DNA of 8,439 bases from an uncultured Pseudomonadota bacterium (GTDB lineage: Bacteria; Pseudomonadota; Gammaproteobacteria; Methylococcales; Methylomonadaceae): positions 1 to 8,439 of the forward strand of contig CAJBJW010000068.1 of NCBI GenBank assembly GCA_903953455.1. Reading direction: 5' to 3'. The notes below the pieces were generated by a model. That model saw only the letters and a list, made by a program, of their open reading frames with translations. It was not told the DNA's origin and searched no databases. Positions 1 to 7,171 of the stretch are shown here, in pieces. Both the position numbers and the translations under genes were made by a program. The first letter of the stretch is position 1. Each line of letters opens with the position of its first letter.

Positions 1-1838
1 GCGGGAATAGGGCCTAAAATCTGAACTTGTGATTCATTGACTGTTTGCGCAAGATCAGCTACAGATTGCAGGAAGATTGCGGGGACTTCTTCTTTGTCGC
101 TATGGGCTCGAAATAGTGCTTGATAACTAAAAGGCGGGAGTTTTGCCAGTTCTCTCTCTTGTAGCGCAAGGGTTGCAAATCGACTATAACCGTTGCGTAG
201 CAGTTCAACTAAAAGCGGATGTGCCGGCTGGCGTGTTTGTAGCATAACTTTGCCTTGTTTTTGTTCGCGTCCAGCGCGACCAGACACTTGCACAATAAGT
301 TGCGCTAATTTTTCGCCAGAATGGAAGTCTGTGCTAAATAATCCACTATCGACATCTAAAATAGCCACTAGTGTGACATTGGGGAAATGATGTCCTTTGG
401 CGAGTAATTGCGTTCCTAAAATAATATGTGCTTCACCAGCATGAATTTGCGCTAAATAGTCTTCGAGTGCGCCTTTATGTGAGGTGGAATCTCTATCTAA
501 GCGAATAACGGTTTTATCGGCAAATAATGATGCTAAAACGGATTCAATACGCTCAGTACCCAGACCAATAGACACTAAATTGTGCATCTGACAGGCAGGG
601 CAAGCGTTAATTAATCGATGCTCCGTTCCGCAGTGATGACAGCGCAGTAAGGATTTATGGCGATGAATAACTAAATTAGCATCACAATGGATACAACGTG
701 CGACCCAACCACATTCATTGCACATCAGTGTTGGCGCAAACCCACGGCGATTTAAAAATAATAAAACTTGTTCATTACGCGCCAATGTTAAGTGCATTTC
801 ACTGAGCAAAATTGGCGATAAGCCTTCTTGCAGTTTTTGCTGTCGAATATCGATAATTTCAACTATAGGCGGCAGGGCACAACCAGCGCGTTCAGGTAAA
901 GGCAGGTGATGGTAACGCGCTTGATTGACATTGTATAAGCTTTCAAGTGAAGGCGTTGCTGAGCCCAGTAATACAGGAATGTGAGTAAATTTTCCGCGCA
1001 TAATGGCCACGTCTCGCGCTGAAAAACGAAACCCTTCTTGTTGTTTAAATGAGCTGTCGTGTTCTTCATCAAGGATAATCAAGCCTAAACGCGGCATAGG
1101 TGTAAAAAGAGCTGAGCGTGTACCTAATAGCAATGAAGACGCGCCACTTTGCATCAGAAGCCACGCATTTTTGCGCTGGGTATCGGTGAGTTTTGAGTGG
1201 GAGATGGCAATTAAAGTATTAAAACGTGCTTCAAAACGTTCTTGAAGTTGTGGTGTTAACGTAATTTCAGGAACGAGAACAAGCACTTGTTGCTTTTTAT
1301 CCAAGACAGTTTGAATAAGTTGCATGTAAACTTCAGTTTTACCACTACCGGTCACACCATCAAGTAAAAACACGCCAAATTTCCCAAGGCTATGGGTAAT
1401 TTCATCAATGGCGTGTTGTTGTGCAGGATTGCAAACAAGGGGAGTGCTGGTTTTTTCATTTTCGCGTGAAGCAGGCATTTTTTTGATGACGGCTTCTTTG
1501 CCTTGTCGCAAAGCAATGGGAAAAGCCGCGCTCATGACTTCACCAATGGGATGATGGTAATAACTACTCACCCAATGCAAAAGCTGTAAATCAAGATCGC
1601 CAAGTAAGGGTGCGTTGTCGATGATGCGCAGAATGGGTTTTAATTTTTCAAGCGGGTAGTGGCATTCAAAACTCGTTGCCATTAAAAAGGCAATTTTTGT
1701 CCGTTTGCCAAATGGGACTTCAAGGCGAATTCCCGCCCGTAATGGCTCTAACGGGCATTCGTGTGGGGCGAGATAATCAAAGAATTCAAAAAAAGGAACA
1801 GAGGGGATGGCTACATGAAAAATGCGCGGCTTAGTCAT
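1..1838 (-). CDS. priA: Primosomal protein N' (replication restart helicase PriA), C-terminus cut by window edge
   Basis: PriA is a 3'-to-5' DNA helicase that recognises stalled or repaired forks and starts reloading of the replicative helicase. I translated 612 codons without interruption from the ATG at 1838; the frame runs off the left edge near a GPIP segment that matches the C-terminal domain start. Visible parts: N-terminal 3'-DNA-binding domain (about residues 5-110, ending SYYHHPIGEV and PIALRQG), Walker A GVTGSGKT (161-168), DEEH box (257-260), aromatic-rich loop (262-275), GSATP (292-296), eight zinc-ligand cysteines (373, 376, 382, 385, 400, 403, 413, 416), GTQLLAKGHHFP (475-486) and SGRAGR (519-524). 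Only about 22 residues separate RQG from the helicase lobe, whereas E. coli PriA has roughly 80-90 there including the winged helix, so that domain seems absent. The start overlaps the end of dsbB by 8 bases, which suggests translational coupling. Family assignment is firm. Confidence 0.96.
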   Translation of the reverse strand, partial: MTKPRIFHVAIPSVPFFEFFDYLAPHECPLEPLRAGIRLEVPFGKRTKIAFLMATSFECHYPLEKLKPILRIIDNAPLLGDLDLQLLHWVSSYYHHPIGEVMSAAFPIALRQGKEAVIKKMPASRENEKTSTPLVCNPAQQHAIDEITHSLGKFGVFLLDGVTGSGKTEVYMQLIQTVLDKKQQVLVLVPEITLTPQLQERFEARFNTLIAISHSKLTDTQRKNAWLLMQSGASSLLLGTRSALFTPMPRLGLIILDEEHDSSFKQQEGFRFSARDVAIMRGKFTHIPVLLGSATPSLESLYNVNQARYHHLPLPERAGCALPPIVEIIDIRQQKLQEGLSPILLSEMHLTLARNEQVLLFLNRRGFAPTLMCNECGWVARCIHCDANLVIHRHKSLLRCHHCGTEHRLINACPACQMHNLVSIGLGTERIESVLASLFADKTVIRLDRDSTSHKGALEDYLAQIHAGEAHIILGTQLLAKGHHFPNVTLVAILDVDSGLFSTDFHSGEKLAQLIVQVSGRAGREQKQGKVMLQTRQPAHPLLVELLRNGYSRFATLALQERELAKLPPFSYQALFRAHSDKEEVPAIFLQSVADLAQTVNESQVQILGPIP

Positions 1839-2340
1839 GATTCCAAATTTGCAGAACACTTAATGTCGCCAGCATGAAAAAAGCCAATAATGTCCACGCA
1901 GGCATACTCAGTCCAAGTAGAGTCCAGTCGACTTTTGCGCAATCACCTGTACCTGATAGCATGAGTTTTATCGTGTCAAGTAGCGGAAAATTATTAAGCA
2001 CATAATCCAGTGAAGGTCCGCATTCAGGAACTTTATCGGGAGGAAGATGCTGAATCCATAAATGACGAATTGAAATTGAACCACCTGTAAGCGCACTTAA
2101 TGCGCCTAAAATGGAAATAATAATGACTTTTTTTCGTGGATGATGAGACATTCCGCCTACGGCAAAAATGAGTCCAGTTGAAAAAATGGCAATGCGCTGA
2201 GTAATACAAAGCGGACAAGGCTCGAGTCCTTCTTGAAATTGAAAATAAGCACCCATGCTAAGCAAAAATATACAGCCTAAACTGCCGAGTAAAAACCAAA
2301 TTCTTGGTGTGAATTTTAGGTTATTTAGCGTTACTGCCAT
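1831..2340 (-). CDS. dsbB: Disulfide bond formation protein DsbB (inner-membrane thiol:quinone oxidoreductase)
   Basis: DsbB reoxidises the periplasmic thiol oxidase DsbA and passes the electrons to membrane quinone. The 169-residue product has the usual family length and four hydrophobic segments (about 13-32, 47-63, 71-88 and 143-164). The first periplasmic cysteine pair is C42-P-L-C45 just after the first segment, followed by Q48-R49, the position of the quinone-linked arginine R48 of E. coli. The second pair is C107 (in PECGPSLDY) and C134 (in GTGDCAKVDW) in the long second periplasmic loop. SMPAW near 145-149 is also typical. An AAAGG stretch lies 9 bases before the ATG. The stop codon lies inside the start of priA (ATGACTAA), and a repressor-like gene ends 32 bases upstream on the same strand. 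No dsbA is present in the window. An extra cysteine, C23, lies in the first membrane segment. Confidence 0.96.
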   Translation of the reverse strand: MAVTLNNLKFTPRIWFLLGSLGCIFLLSMGAYFQFQEGLEPCPLCITQRIAIFSTGLIFAVGGMSHHPRKKVIIISILGALSALTGGSISIRHLWIQHLPPDKVPECGPSLDYVLNNFPLLDTIKLMLSGTGDCAKVDWTLLGLSMPAWTLLAFFMLATLSVLQIWNHD

Positions 2341-2358
2341 GATGGAGAGCCTTTTTTA

Positions 2359-2370
2359 AATTTTAAAATT
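2359..2370. repeat. Perfect 12-base AT-only palindrome between regulator gene and dsbB
   Basis: AATTTTAAAATT reads the same on both strands and sits in the 32-base spacer just after the regulator's stop codon and 18 bases before the dsbB start. It could be a weak processing hairpin or a binding site, but palindromes made only of A and T are common by chance in AT-rich spacers. The observation is certain; any function is unsupported. Confidence 0.35.
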
Positions 2371-2372
2371 AA

Positions 2373-2762
2373 TTACACAACATTACGCTGTATTAATTGC
2401 GTGACAAAATCTTCTATTTCATAAATGCGGCGTTTTTCGATGATAGTACGCAATAATTCATCTTTTCTATTATCATTTAACGGCTCAACTAACTCCAAAA
2501 TTTGCTCGACTTTGGACATTCCATTGATGTCAAATTTTAACATTTCATCTTTTCCCGTCAAAAGCCATTCGATATTAATATCGTTAAAGGCATTCGCAAT
2601 GCCGGCAATCAATTCACTGGAAGGTCGATTTTTTCCACTTTCAACTTCAGATAGTGTGCTTCGTGCAACACCTGTTATTTCCGAAAATGTTTTTTGATTT
2701 AACAATTTATATTTTCTAATTAGGGTGATTCTATCATTTATTTTATTTGTTGGTGTCGTCAT
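2373..2762 (-). CDS. XRE-family helix-turn-helix transcriptional regulator
   Basis: This 129-residue protein has an N-terminal lambda-repressor/Cro-type helix-turn-helix domain at about residues 10-69. The pattern is RITLIRKYKLLNQKTFSEITG, then the recognition helix around RSTLSEVESGK (34-44), a P47-SSELI helix, and the closing INIEWLLTGKDEM segment (63-74) common in XRE repressors. The remaining 55 residues are charged and probably helical (VEQILELVEPLNDNRKDELL), and may serve for dimerisation. I see no LexA-like peptidase domain and no ligand-binding domain. The gene is visibly more AT-rich than its neighbours, lacks a clear Shine-Dalgarno site before its ATG, and has no toxin, antitoxin or phage gene next to it. 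It precedes dsbB-priA on the same strand by 32 bases, so autoregulation and control of that unit are possible. Family is clear; target and signal are unknown. It could be a horizontally acquired repressor. Confidence 0.85.
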   Translation of the reverse strand: MTTPTNKINDRITLIRKYKLLNQKTFSEITGVARSTLSEVESGKNRPSSELIAGIANAFNDINIEWLLTGKDEMLKFDINGMSKVEQILELVEPLNDNRKDELLRTIIEKRRIYEIEDFVTQLIQRNVV

Positions 2763-2895
2763 ATCGAATTAAATTAATCTTTGTGGTTGTTTTTTTTAAA
2801 TTAAATAAGTTTCAATTTCATGTTTTATAAGCTTATTTTACCAATTAACAGACAAACCACCTAGACCTCAATTAATAAATAGGGTTTTTCATGCT
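2763..2895 (-). promoter_or_regulatory. AT-rich gap upstream of the XRE regulator, probable promoter/operator region
   Basis: This 133-base gap separates the end of mtaB from the regulator start on the same strand and is strongly AT-rich. It contains the 10-base palindrome ATAAGCTTAT (2827-2836), which on the minus strand runs into TATAAA, a possible -10 element. A TTGAAA (minus strand, around 2811-2816) is a possible alternative -35. None of the candidate pairs has both good hexamers and a 16-18 base spacing, so no exact promoter is called. I see no hairpin followed by a T-run that would end mtaB transcription. No coding sequence is supported here. Confidence 0.4.
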
Positions 2896-4188
2896 TTATA
2901 CAGAATAAATTCCCCCTAGCATATAATCGCTGGCGATTGTTTTCAGCTGGCAAGGCGTAATCTTATTTTCGAGTATTTGCTCTGTCGGGATATCACATGC
3001 AACTCGTAGGTAATTAGGTGTGTAACCAAAAACACGCACATGATGGTCATCTAAAATATCGCGCTGTCCTTCCCAAAGCACATCAAATTTTTCGTCAATA
3101 TTTTGCGTATAAAAATCATGTTTCATTGTTTTGGCTAAAGCGTGTAATTCTTCGCTACGTTGCTTTTTGATGTCATGAGGGACGGGATTGGGCAATGTAG
3201 CGGCCTTTGTACCTTCTCGCGGTGAGTACGTAAAAATATGAATATGGCCAAATGTACACGCCTCAATAAATGCCAAACTCGCTTGCCATTCTTCCTGTGT
3301 TTCGTCAGGAAAGCCCACGATAATATCCGTGGTAATATTAAAATGTGGGATTTGCGCTCTAAGTCGCGCCACAATTAGTGCATATTCCTCTGTTTTGCAG
3401 CGACGTGCCATGCGACGCAGAACGGAGTCCGAGCCGCTTTGCAGAGGCAAATGTAAATGGGGCATTAAGCGTGAGTTTTTGAATAATTCAAAAAAATCGT
3501 CGGTGAGTTCCCATGGTTCAAGCGAGCCTAAGCGTAAACGGGCAATTTGTGTTTGATCTAAAATAGCGCGAATGAGTGACACAATGTTTTCGCCATTATC
3601 GCTGCCATAACCACCTAAATGGACGCCAGTTAAAATGACTTCGTTAATACCTTGTGCGTGAAGGGTATTGATTTCAGTAATAATTTCATCTAACGCGCGA
3701 CTAACTTCCTCACCTCGTGCAACGGTTACAATGCAAAAAGTACAGCGATAGCGGCAACCATCTTGGACTTTCACAAAAGCACGTTGACGTCCACGTGTAA
3801 AAAGGGCAATTTCTGATGGTTCTGTTGCCATTTCAGGCATGCTATCAAAGGTCAGCTCTTGCAACGCTCTGTCTACTAATTGCGCTTTATCTTTGTTGGT
3901 GACGACTAAATCAACGCCCAGTAACGCTTGCGCCTCTTGTTGGTTTAACGTTGCATAGCAACCGCTTACCACGAGTTTTGCTTGCGGATTTTCACGGTGA
4001 ATACGTCGAATAAGTTGGCGAGACTTACGCGCAGCGTCTTGCGTGACTGCGCAGGAGTTAATCACCACCAGTTGTGCCATGGAAATTTTTTGCGTAATGC
4101 TGTGACCTTGTGCTTGAAAGGCTTGCGCCCACGTTTCAAGTTCAGCTTCGTTTAGGCGGCAACCTAAGGTTTTTAAATGAATTTGCAT
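2896..4188 (-). CDS. mtaB: tRNA t6A37 methylthiotransferase MtaB (MiaB-type radical SAM enzyme)
   Basis: MtaB adds a methylthio group to N6-threonylcarbamoyladenosine at position 37 of ANN-decoding tRNAs, giving ms2t6A, using two iron-sulfur clusters and S-adenosylmethionine. The 430-residue product starts with LKTLGCRLNEAE, the opening of the methylthiotransferase N-terminal domain. Its three cluster-binding cysteines are C10, C46 (NSCAVT) and C77 (SGCYATL). The radical SAM triad is C145-x3-C149-x2-C152 in DGCRYRCTFCIV, followed by ARGEEVSR. A conserved LTGVHLGGYG and an LHLPLQSGSD segment follow. The last 60 or so residues, from FDVLWEG on, fit a small TRAM-like domain. The cysteine spacing and the LGCRLN opening favour MtaB over MiaB or RimO, but this is by eye. 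No strong ribosome binding site precedes the ATG. The gene diverges from sucA. E. coli has MiaB and RimO but no MtaB. Confidence 0.9.
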   Translation of the reverse strand: MQIHLKTLGCRLNEAELETWAQAFQAQGHSITQKISMAQLVVINSCAVTQDAARKSRQLIRRIHRENPQAKLVVSGCYATLNQQEAQALLGVDLVVTNKDKAQLVDRALQELTFDSMPEMATEPSEIALFTRGRQRAFVKVQDGCRYRCTFCIVTVARGEEVSRALDEIITEINTLHAQGINEVILTGVHLGGYGSDNGENIVSLIRAILDQTQIARLRLGSLEPWELTDDFFELFKNSRLMPHLHLPLQSGSDSVLRRMARRCKTEEYALIVARLRAQIPHFNITTDIIVGFPDETQEEWQASLAFIEACTFGHIHIFTYSPREGTKAATLPNPVPHDIKKQRSEELHALAKTMKHDFYTQNIDEKFDVLWEGQRDILDDHHVRVFGYTPNYLRVACDIPTEQILENKITPCQLKTIASDYMLGGIYSV

Positions 4189-4342
4189 GATAACTAACGA
4201 GTTTAGAAGTAAGAGAAAAGTGCCGAATAGATGGCTACTATTAAGATAAGTTTACCAGAAAGTGCGATGCGTTGTGTGTTGAGTGATACGCAATCGAGTA
4301 CAATATGTACCTTTCACAATTTCACAAAAACCGGATGAGTGT
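4189..4342. promoter_or_regulatory. Divergent promoter region between mtaB and sucA
   Basis: This 154-base spacer must hold the promoters of both flanking genes. On the plus strand TACAAT (4299-4304) is a fair -10 hexamer, though no good -35 lies 16-18 bases before it. It is embedded in the inverted repeat GTACA-ATA-TGTAC (4298-4310). Directly after comes the tandem repeat TTTCACAA (4312-4319 and 4320-4327), then GGATGAG just before the sucA ATG, which can serve as ribosome binding site. For mtaB I cannot name a convincing promoter. The extra upstream reading frame of sucA (GTG at 4283) crosses these elements, an argument that it is untranslated leader. Confidence 0.45.
4312..4327 (+). repeat. 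Tandem direct repeat of TTTCACAA in the sucA leader
   Basis: Two identical head-to-tail copies of the 8-mer TTTCACAA end 15 bases before the preferred sucA start and follow a 13-base inverted repeat directly. Placement between a candidate -10 and the start codon would suit a regulator binding site, but no known consensus is recognised. Confidence 0.45.
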
Positions 4343-7171
4343 ATGCAGAATTTACGGGATTTTTTTCAAGATTCGTCGAGCTTATATGGCAGCAATGCGA
4401 GCTTCATTGAAGAACTCTACGAAATTTTTTTGGAAAATCCTGAGTTAGTTGAGCCAAGTTGGCGCGAAAAGTTTTCGCAAATGCACGAAGCAGCTGATTA
4501 TGAAATTGCACACAGTCCTATTATTGAACGATTCGCGCAGCTTGCGCAAAAATCGCAAGGTCGCCTTGCTAAATTGCAAGTATTTACGCAAGAAAGCGTA
4601 CAAAAACAATCGGCCGTTGCGCGTTTAATCAATCATTATCGTGTTCGTGCTCATCAGATTGCACGTAATAATCCACTAGGAAGAAATACGACAGCACCGC
4701 TGGATTTAGATCCACATTATTATGGTTTATCGGTGCTTGATATGGATACCCTGTTTGATACAGGGATGCTCCAAAGTCGAAATCCACTCCCATTGCACGA
4801 CATTATTACCAATTTAGAACGTATATATTGCGGCAGTGTCGGTGCTGAATTCATGCACATTGTCGACACAACTACACGTTGCTGGATTATTAAGCGACTT
4901 GAAGAGCAGTCGTTGCGTCCATTACTTCCCACAAATATTGCTGGATTTGAAATTAGTGATGAAAAAAAGATTTTTACACTCAAACAATTAGTGGCCGCTG
5001 AAGGTATCGAAATGCATTTGCATTCTCGATTTGTAGGACAAAAACGCTTTTCACTTGAAGGCGGTGAATCGCTTATTCCTATTTTAGACGATTTAATTCA
5101 AGGTTTGGGTGAAAAAGGCGCGAAAGAAATTGTGATTGGCATGGCGCATCGTGGTCGATTGAATGTACTGGTGAATATTTTTGGTAAAAATCCGACGGTT
5201 TTATTTAACGAATTTGCGGGGACGTCCGAACTATTAACCGGCATGCGTAGCGGTGACGTGAAATATCACATGGGATTCTCCTCAGATGTTCAAACACCTG
5301 GTGGCAGTGTTCATATTACCTTAGCATTCAATCCATCACATTTGGAAATTATCAATCCAGTGGTTGAAGGTTCGGTGAAAGCACGTCAAGATCGCGCGGG
5401 TAAAAATGGTATCAATCAAGTGATTCCAATTTTAATTCATGGTGATGCCGCATTTTCAGGGCAGGGAATTATTATGGAAACGCTCAATATGTCACAAACA
5501 CGCGGTTTTTATACTGGCGGGACGGTACATATTGTGATCAATAATCAAATTGGATTTACCACCAGTAATCCACTTGATAGTCGCTCAACGCTCTATTGCA
5601 CCGATGTAGCTACCATGATTCAAGCGCCAGTGTTTCATGTAAATGGTGATGATCCTGAAGCAGTGTTATTTGTCACGCAGCTCGCGCTCGATTTTCGCAT
5701 GACGTTTAATCGGGACGTGGTGATTGATTTAATATGTTACCGTCGCCTTGGGCACAATGAAGCCGATGAGCCTGCCATGACGCAGCCACTCATGTATAAA
5801 AAAATTCGCCAACGTCAAACAACGCGTGAGCTTTATGCAGAGCAGCTCATTTCTGAGGGCATTCTTGATGCAAAAACCGTACACTATTTTGTGGAGGATT
5901 ATCAAGCACGTTTAGCGGCAGGCGAAATTATGTCGCGCCCTGTATCGCAAGTAAAGTATTCTTATAGTGCACAGTGGCTGGCGTTTTTAGATGTACCTTG
6001 GACTGTTCCTTGCGATACCTCTGTGAAAAAAGAAACATTAGTGTATTGCACTCAGCGATTACTCGATCTTCCTGATAATTTTGAATTACATCCGCGCGTA
6101 GCGAAAGTGATGGAAAATCGTGCAGAGATGATGATGCAAAAACAGCCAATTGATTGGGGATTTGCTGAAAATATGGCGTATGCGACGCTGCTCCTCGATA
6201 ATTTCAATGTTCGATTGACGGGTCAAGATGTGGGGCGCGGCACGTTTGTGCATCGACATGCCATTTTGCATAATCAACGTGAAAATTGCAGTCATACACC
6301 ACTTCAACATCTCCAAAATGAACAAGGTGATGCGCAAATTTTTGACTCGCTTTTATCTGAAGCGGGTGTTTTGGGGTTTGAATACGGCTATAGCACGACC
6401 ATGCCCAATACACTGGTGATTTGGGAAGCGCAATTTGGTGATTTTGCCAATGGCGCGCAAGTGCTTATTGATCAATTTATTAGCTCGGGCGAAACCAAAT
6501 GGGGGCGTATGTGTGGGCTTGTTATGTTGTTGCCGCATGGTTTTGAAGGGCAGGGACCAGAACATTCTTCAGCGCGTCTTGAGCGTTATTTACAGTTATG
6601 TGCTGAGCAAAATATTCAAGTGTGCAGTCCAACCACGCCAGCGCAAATTTTTCATCTGTTGCGTCGTCAAATGATTCGGCAATATCGCAAACCATTGATT
6701 GTCATGGCGCCAAAAAGTTTACTTCGCCATAAATTAGCCGTGTCTACTTTAGAAGAATTGACGCAAGGGCAATTTCATCCGATTTTGGGTGAAAATGAAC
6801 TAGACGACAATGCCGTAACGCGTTTAGTACTCTGTGCTGGTAAGGTCTATTATGATTTGCTCGAAGCGCGACGTGAAGCCAATTTATCGCATGTTGCCAT
6901 TGCGCGAATTGAGCAGTTATATCCTTTTCCGGAAAGTTTATTCAAAGCAGAAATTGCGCGTTACCCAAATTTGAAAGAGTTTGTTTGGTGCCAAGAAGAA
7001 CCCAAAAATCAAGGAGCTTGGTATAACAGCAGTCATCACTTTATCGAATGCATGCCAGAAAAAATTAGTGTGGTTTACGCAGGGAGAGAGGCTTCTGCCG
7101 CCCCTGCCGTCGGTAATTTTCGTGTGCATGTAGAGCAGCAGAAAGCCGTCGTTAAATCGGCTTTGTTTTAA
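4343..7171 (+). CDS. sucA: 2-oxoglutarate dehydrogenase E1 component (thiamine diphosphate-dependent)
   Basis: SucA decarboxylates 2-oxoglutarate and transfers the succinyl group to the lipoyl arm of E2 (SucB) in the citric acid cycle. I chose the ATG at 4343 (942 residues; E. coli has 933) because MQNLRDFF and SSSLYGSNASFIEELYE match the E. coli N-terminus. The in-frame GTG at 4283 would add 20 unrelated residues over the likely promoter. Visible motifs: GMAHRGRLNVL (266-276, active-site H269), KYHMGFSSD (307-315), FNPSHLEIINPVVEGS (329-344), the thiamine diphosphate motif from GDAAFSGQG (367-375) to INNQIGFTTSNP (399-410), GHNEADEP (470-477), GRGTFVHRHA near 630-640, WEAQFGDFANGAQ near 693 and GQGPEHSSARLERY near 737. 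All key segments are intact. It is not followed by sucB or lpd: the next gene, coaBC, is on the other strand and overlaps the sucA end by 20 bases. Confidence 0.97.
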   Translation: MQNLRDFFQDSSSLYGSNASFIEELYEIFLENPELVEPSWREKFSQMHEAADYEIAHSPIIERFAQLAQKSQGRLAKLQVFTQESVQKQSAVARLINHYRVRAHQIARNNPLGRNTTAPLDLDPHYYGLSVLDMDTLFDTGMLQSRNPLPLHDIITNLERIYCGSVGAEFMHIVDTTTRCWIIKRLEEQSLRPLLPTNIAGFEISDEKKIFTLKQLVAAEGIEMHLHSRFVGQKRFSLEGGESLIPILDDLIQGLGEKGAKEIVIGMAHRGRLNVLVNIFGKNPTVLFNEFAGTSELLTGMRSGDVKYHMGFSSDVQTPGGSVHITLAFNPSHLEIINPVVEGSVKARQDRAGKNGINQVIPILIHGDAAFSGQGIIMETLNMSQTRGFYTGGTVHIVINNQIGFTTSNPLDSRSTLYCTDVATMIQAPVFHVNGDDPEAVLFVTQLALDFRMTFNRDVVIDLICYRRLGHNEADEPAMTQPLMYKKIRQRQTTRELYAEQLISEGILDAKTVHYFVEDYQARLAAGEIMSRPVSQVKYSYSAQWLAFLDVPWTVPCDTSVKKETLVYCTQRLLDLPDNFELHPRVAKVMENRAEMMMQKQPIDWGFAENMAYATLLLDNFNVRLTGQDVGRGTFVHRHAILHNQRENCSHTPLQHLQNEQGDAQIFDSLLSEAGVLGFEYGYSTTMPNTLVIWEAQFGDFANGAQVLIDQFISSGETKWGRMCGLVMLLPHGFEGQGPEHSSARLERYLQLCAEQNIQVCSPTTPAQIFHLLRRQMIRQYRKPLIVMAPKSLLRHKLAVSTLEELTQGQFHPILGENELDDNAVTRLVLCAGKVYYDLLEARREANLSHVAIARIEQLYPFPESLFKAEIARYPNLKEFVWCQEEPKNQGAWYNSSHHFIECMPEKISVVYAGREASAAPAVGNFRVHVEQQKAVVKSALF
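7142..7171. terminator. Inverted repeat at the convergent sucA/coaBC ends, probable bidirectional terminator
   Basis: AAAGCCG (7142-7148) and CGGCTTT (7158-7164) form a 7-base-pair stem with a 9-base loop. On the plus strand it is followed by TGTTTTA, and on the minus strand the descending arm ends in TTTC, so both sides have only short, imperfect T-tracts. The stem lies within the last codons of sucA, and the coaBC stop codon falls in the loop. Position at converging gene ends supports a terminator acting on both genes; strength is uncertain. Confidence 0.6.

Noticed and set aside
193..1245. Several short open frames (63-80 codons) on both strands within 193-1245
   Set aside because: All lie inside the continuous PriA frame, which carries intact motifs throughout; they are shadows.
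2425..2697. 90-codon plus-strand frame antisense to the XRE gene
   Set aside because: Its translation shows no recognisable pattern and it lies wholly opposite a clear helix-turn-helix gene.
2785..2800. T-run on the plus strand as a terminator
   Set aside because: No GC-rich hairpin precedes it and no plus-strand gene lies upstream.
4210..4270. Repeated AAGTGCC/AAGTGCG words as possible DNA uptake signals
   Set aside because: They do not match the full Haemophilus-type core AAGTGCGGT and are few enough to be chance.
4283..4342. 20-residue N-terminal extension of SucA from the GTG at 4283
   Set aside because: The extension does not match SucA family N-termini, crosses the probable promoter and repeats, and the ATG at 4343 gives the expected opening.
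5928..6674. Cluster of short frames on both strands inside sucA
   Set aside because: They overlap highly conserved SucA sequence and have no family features or ribosome sites of note.
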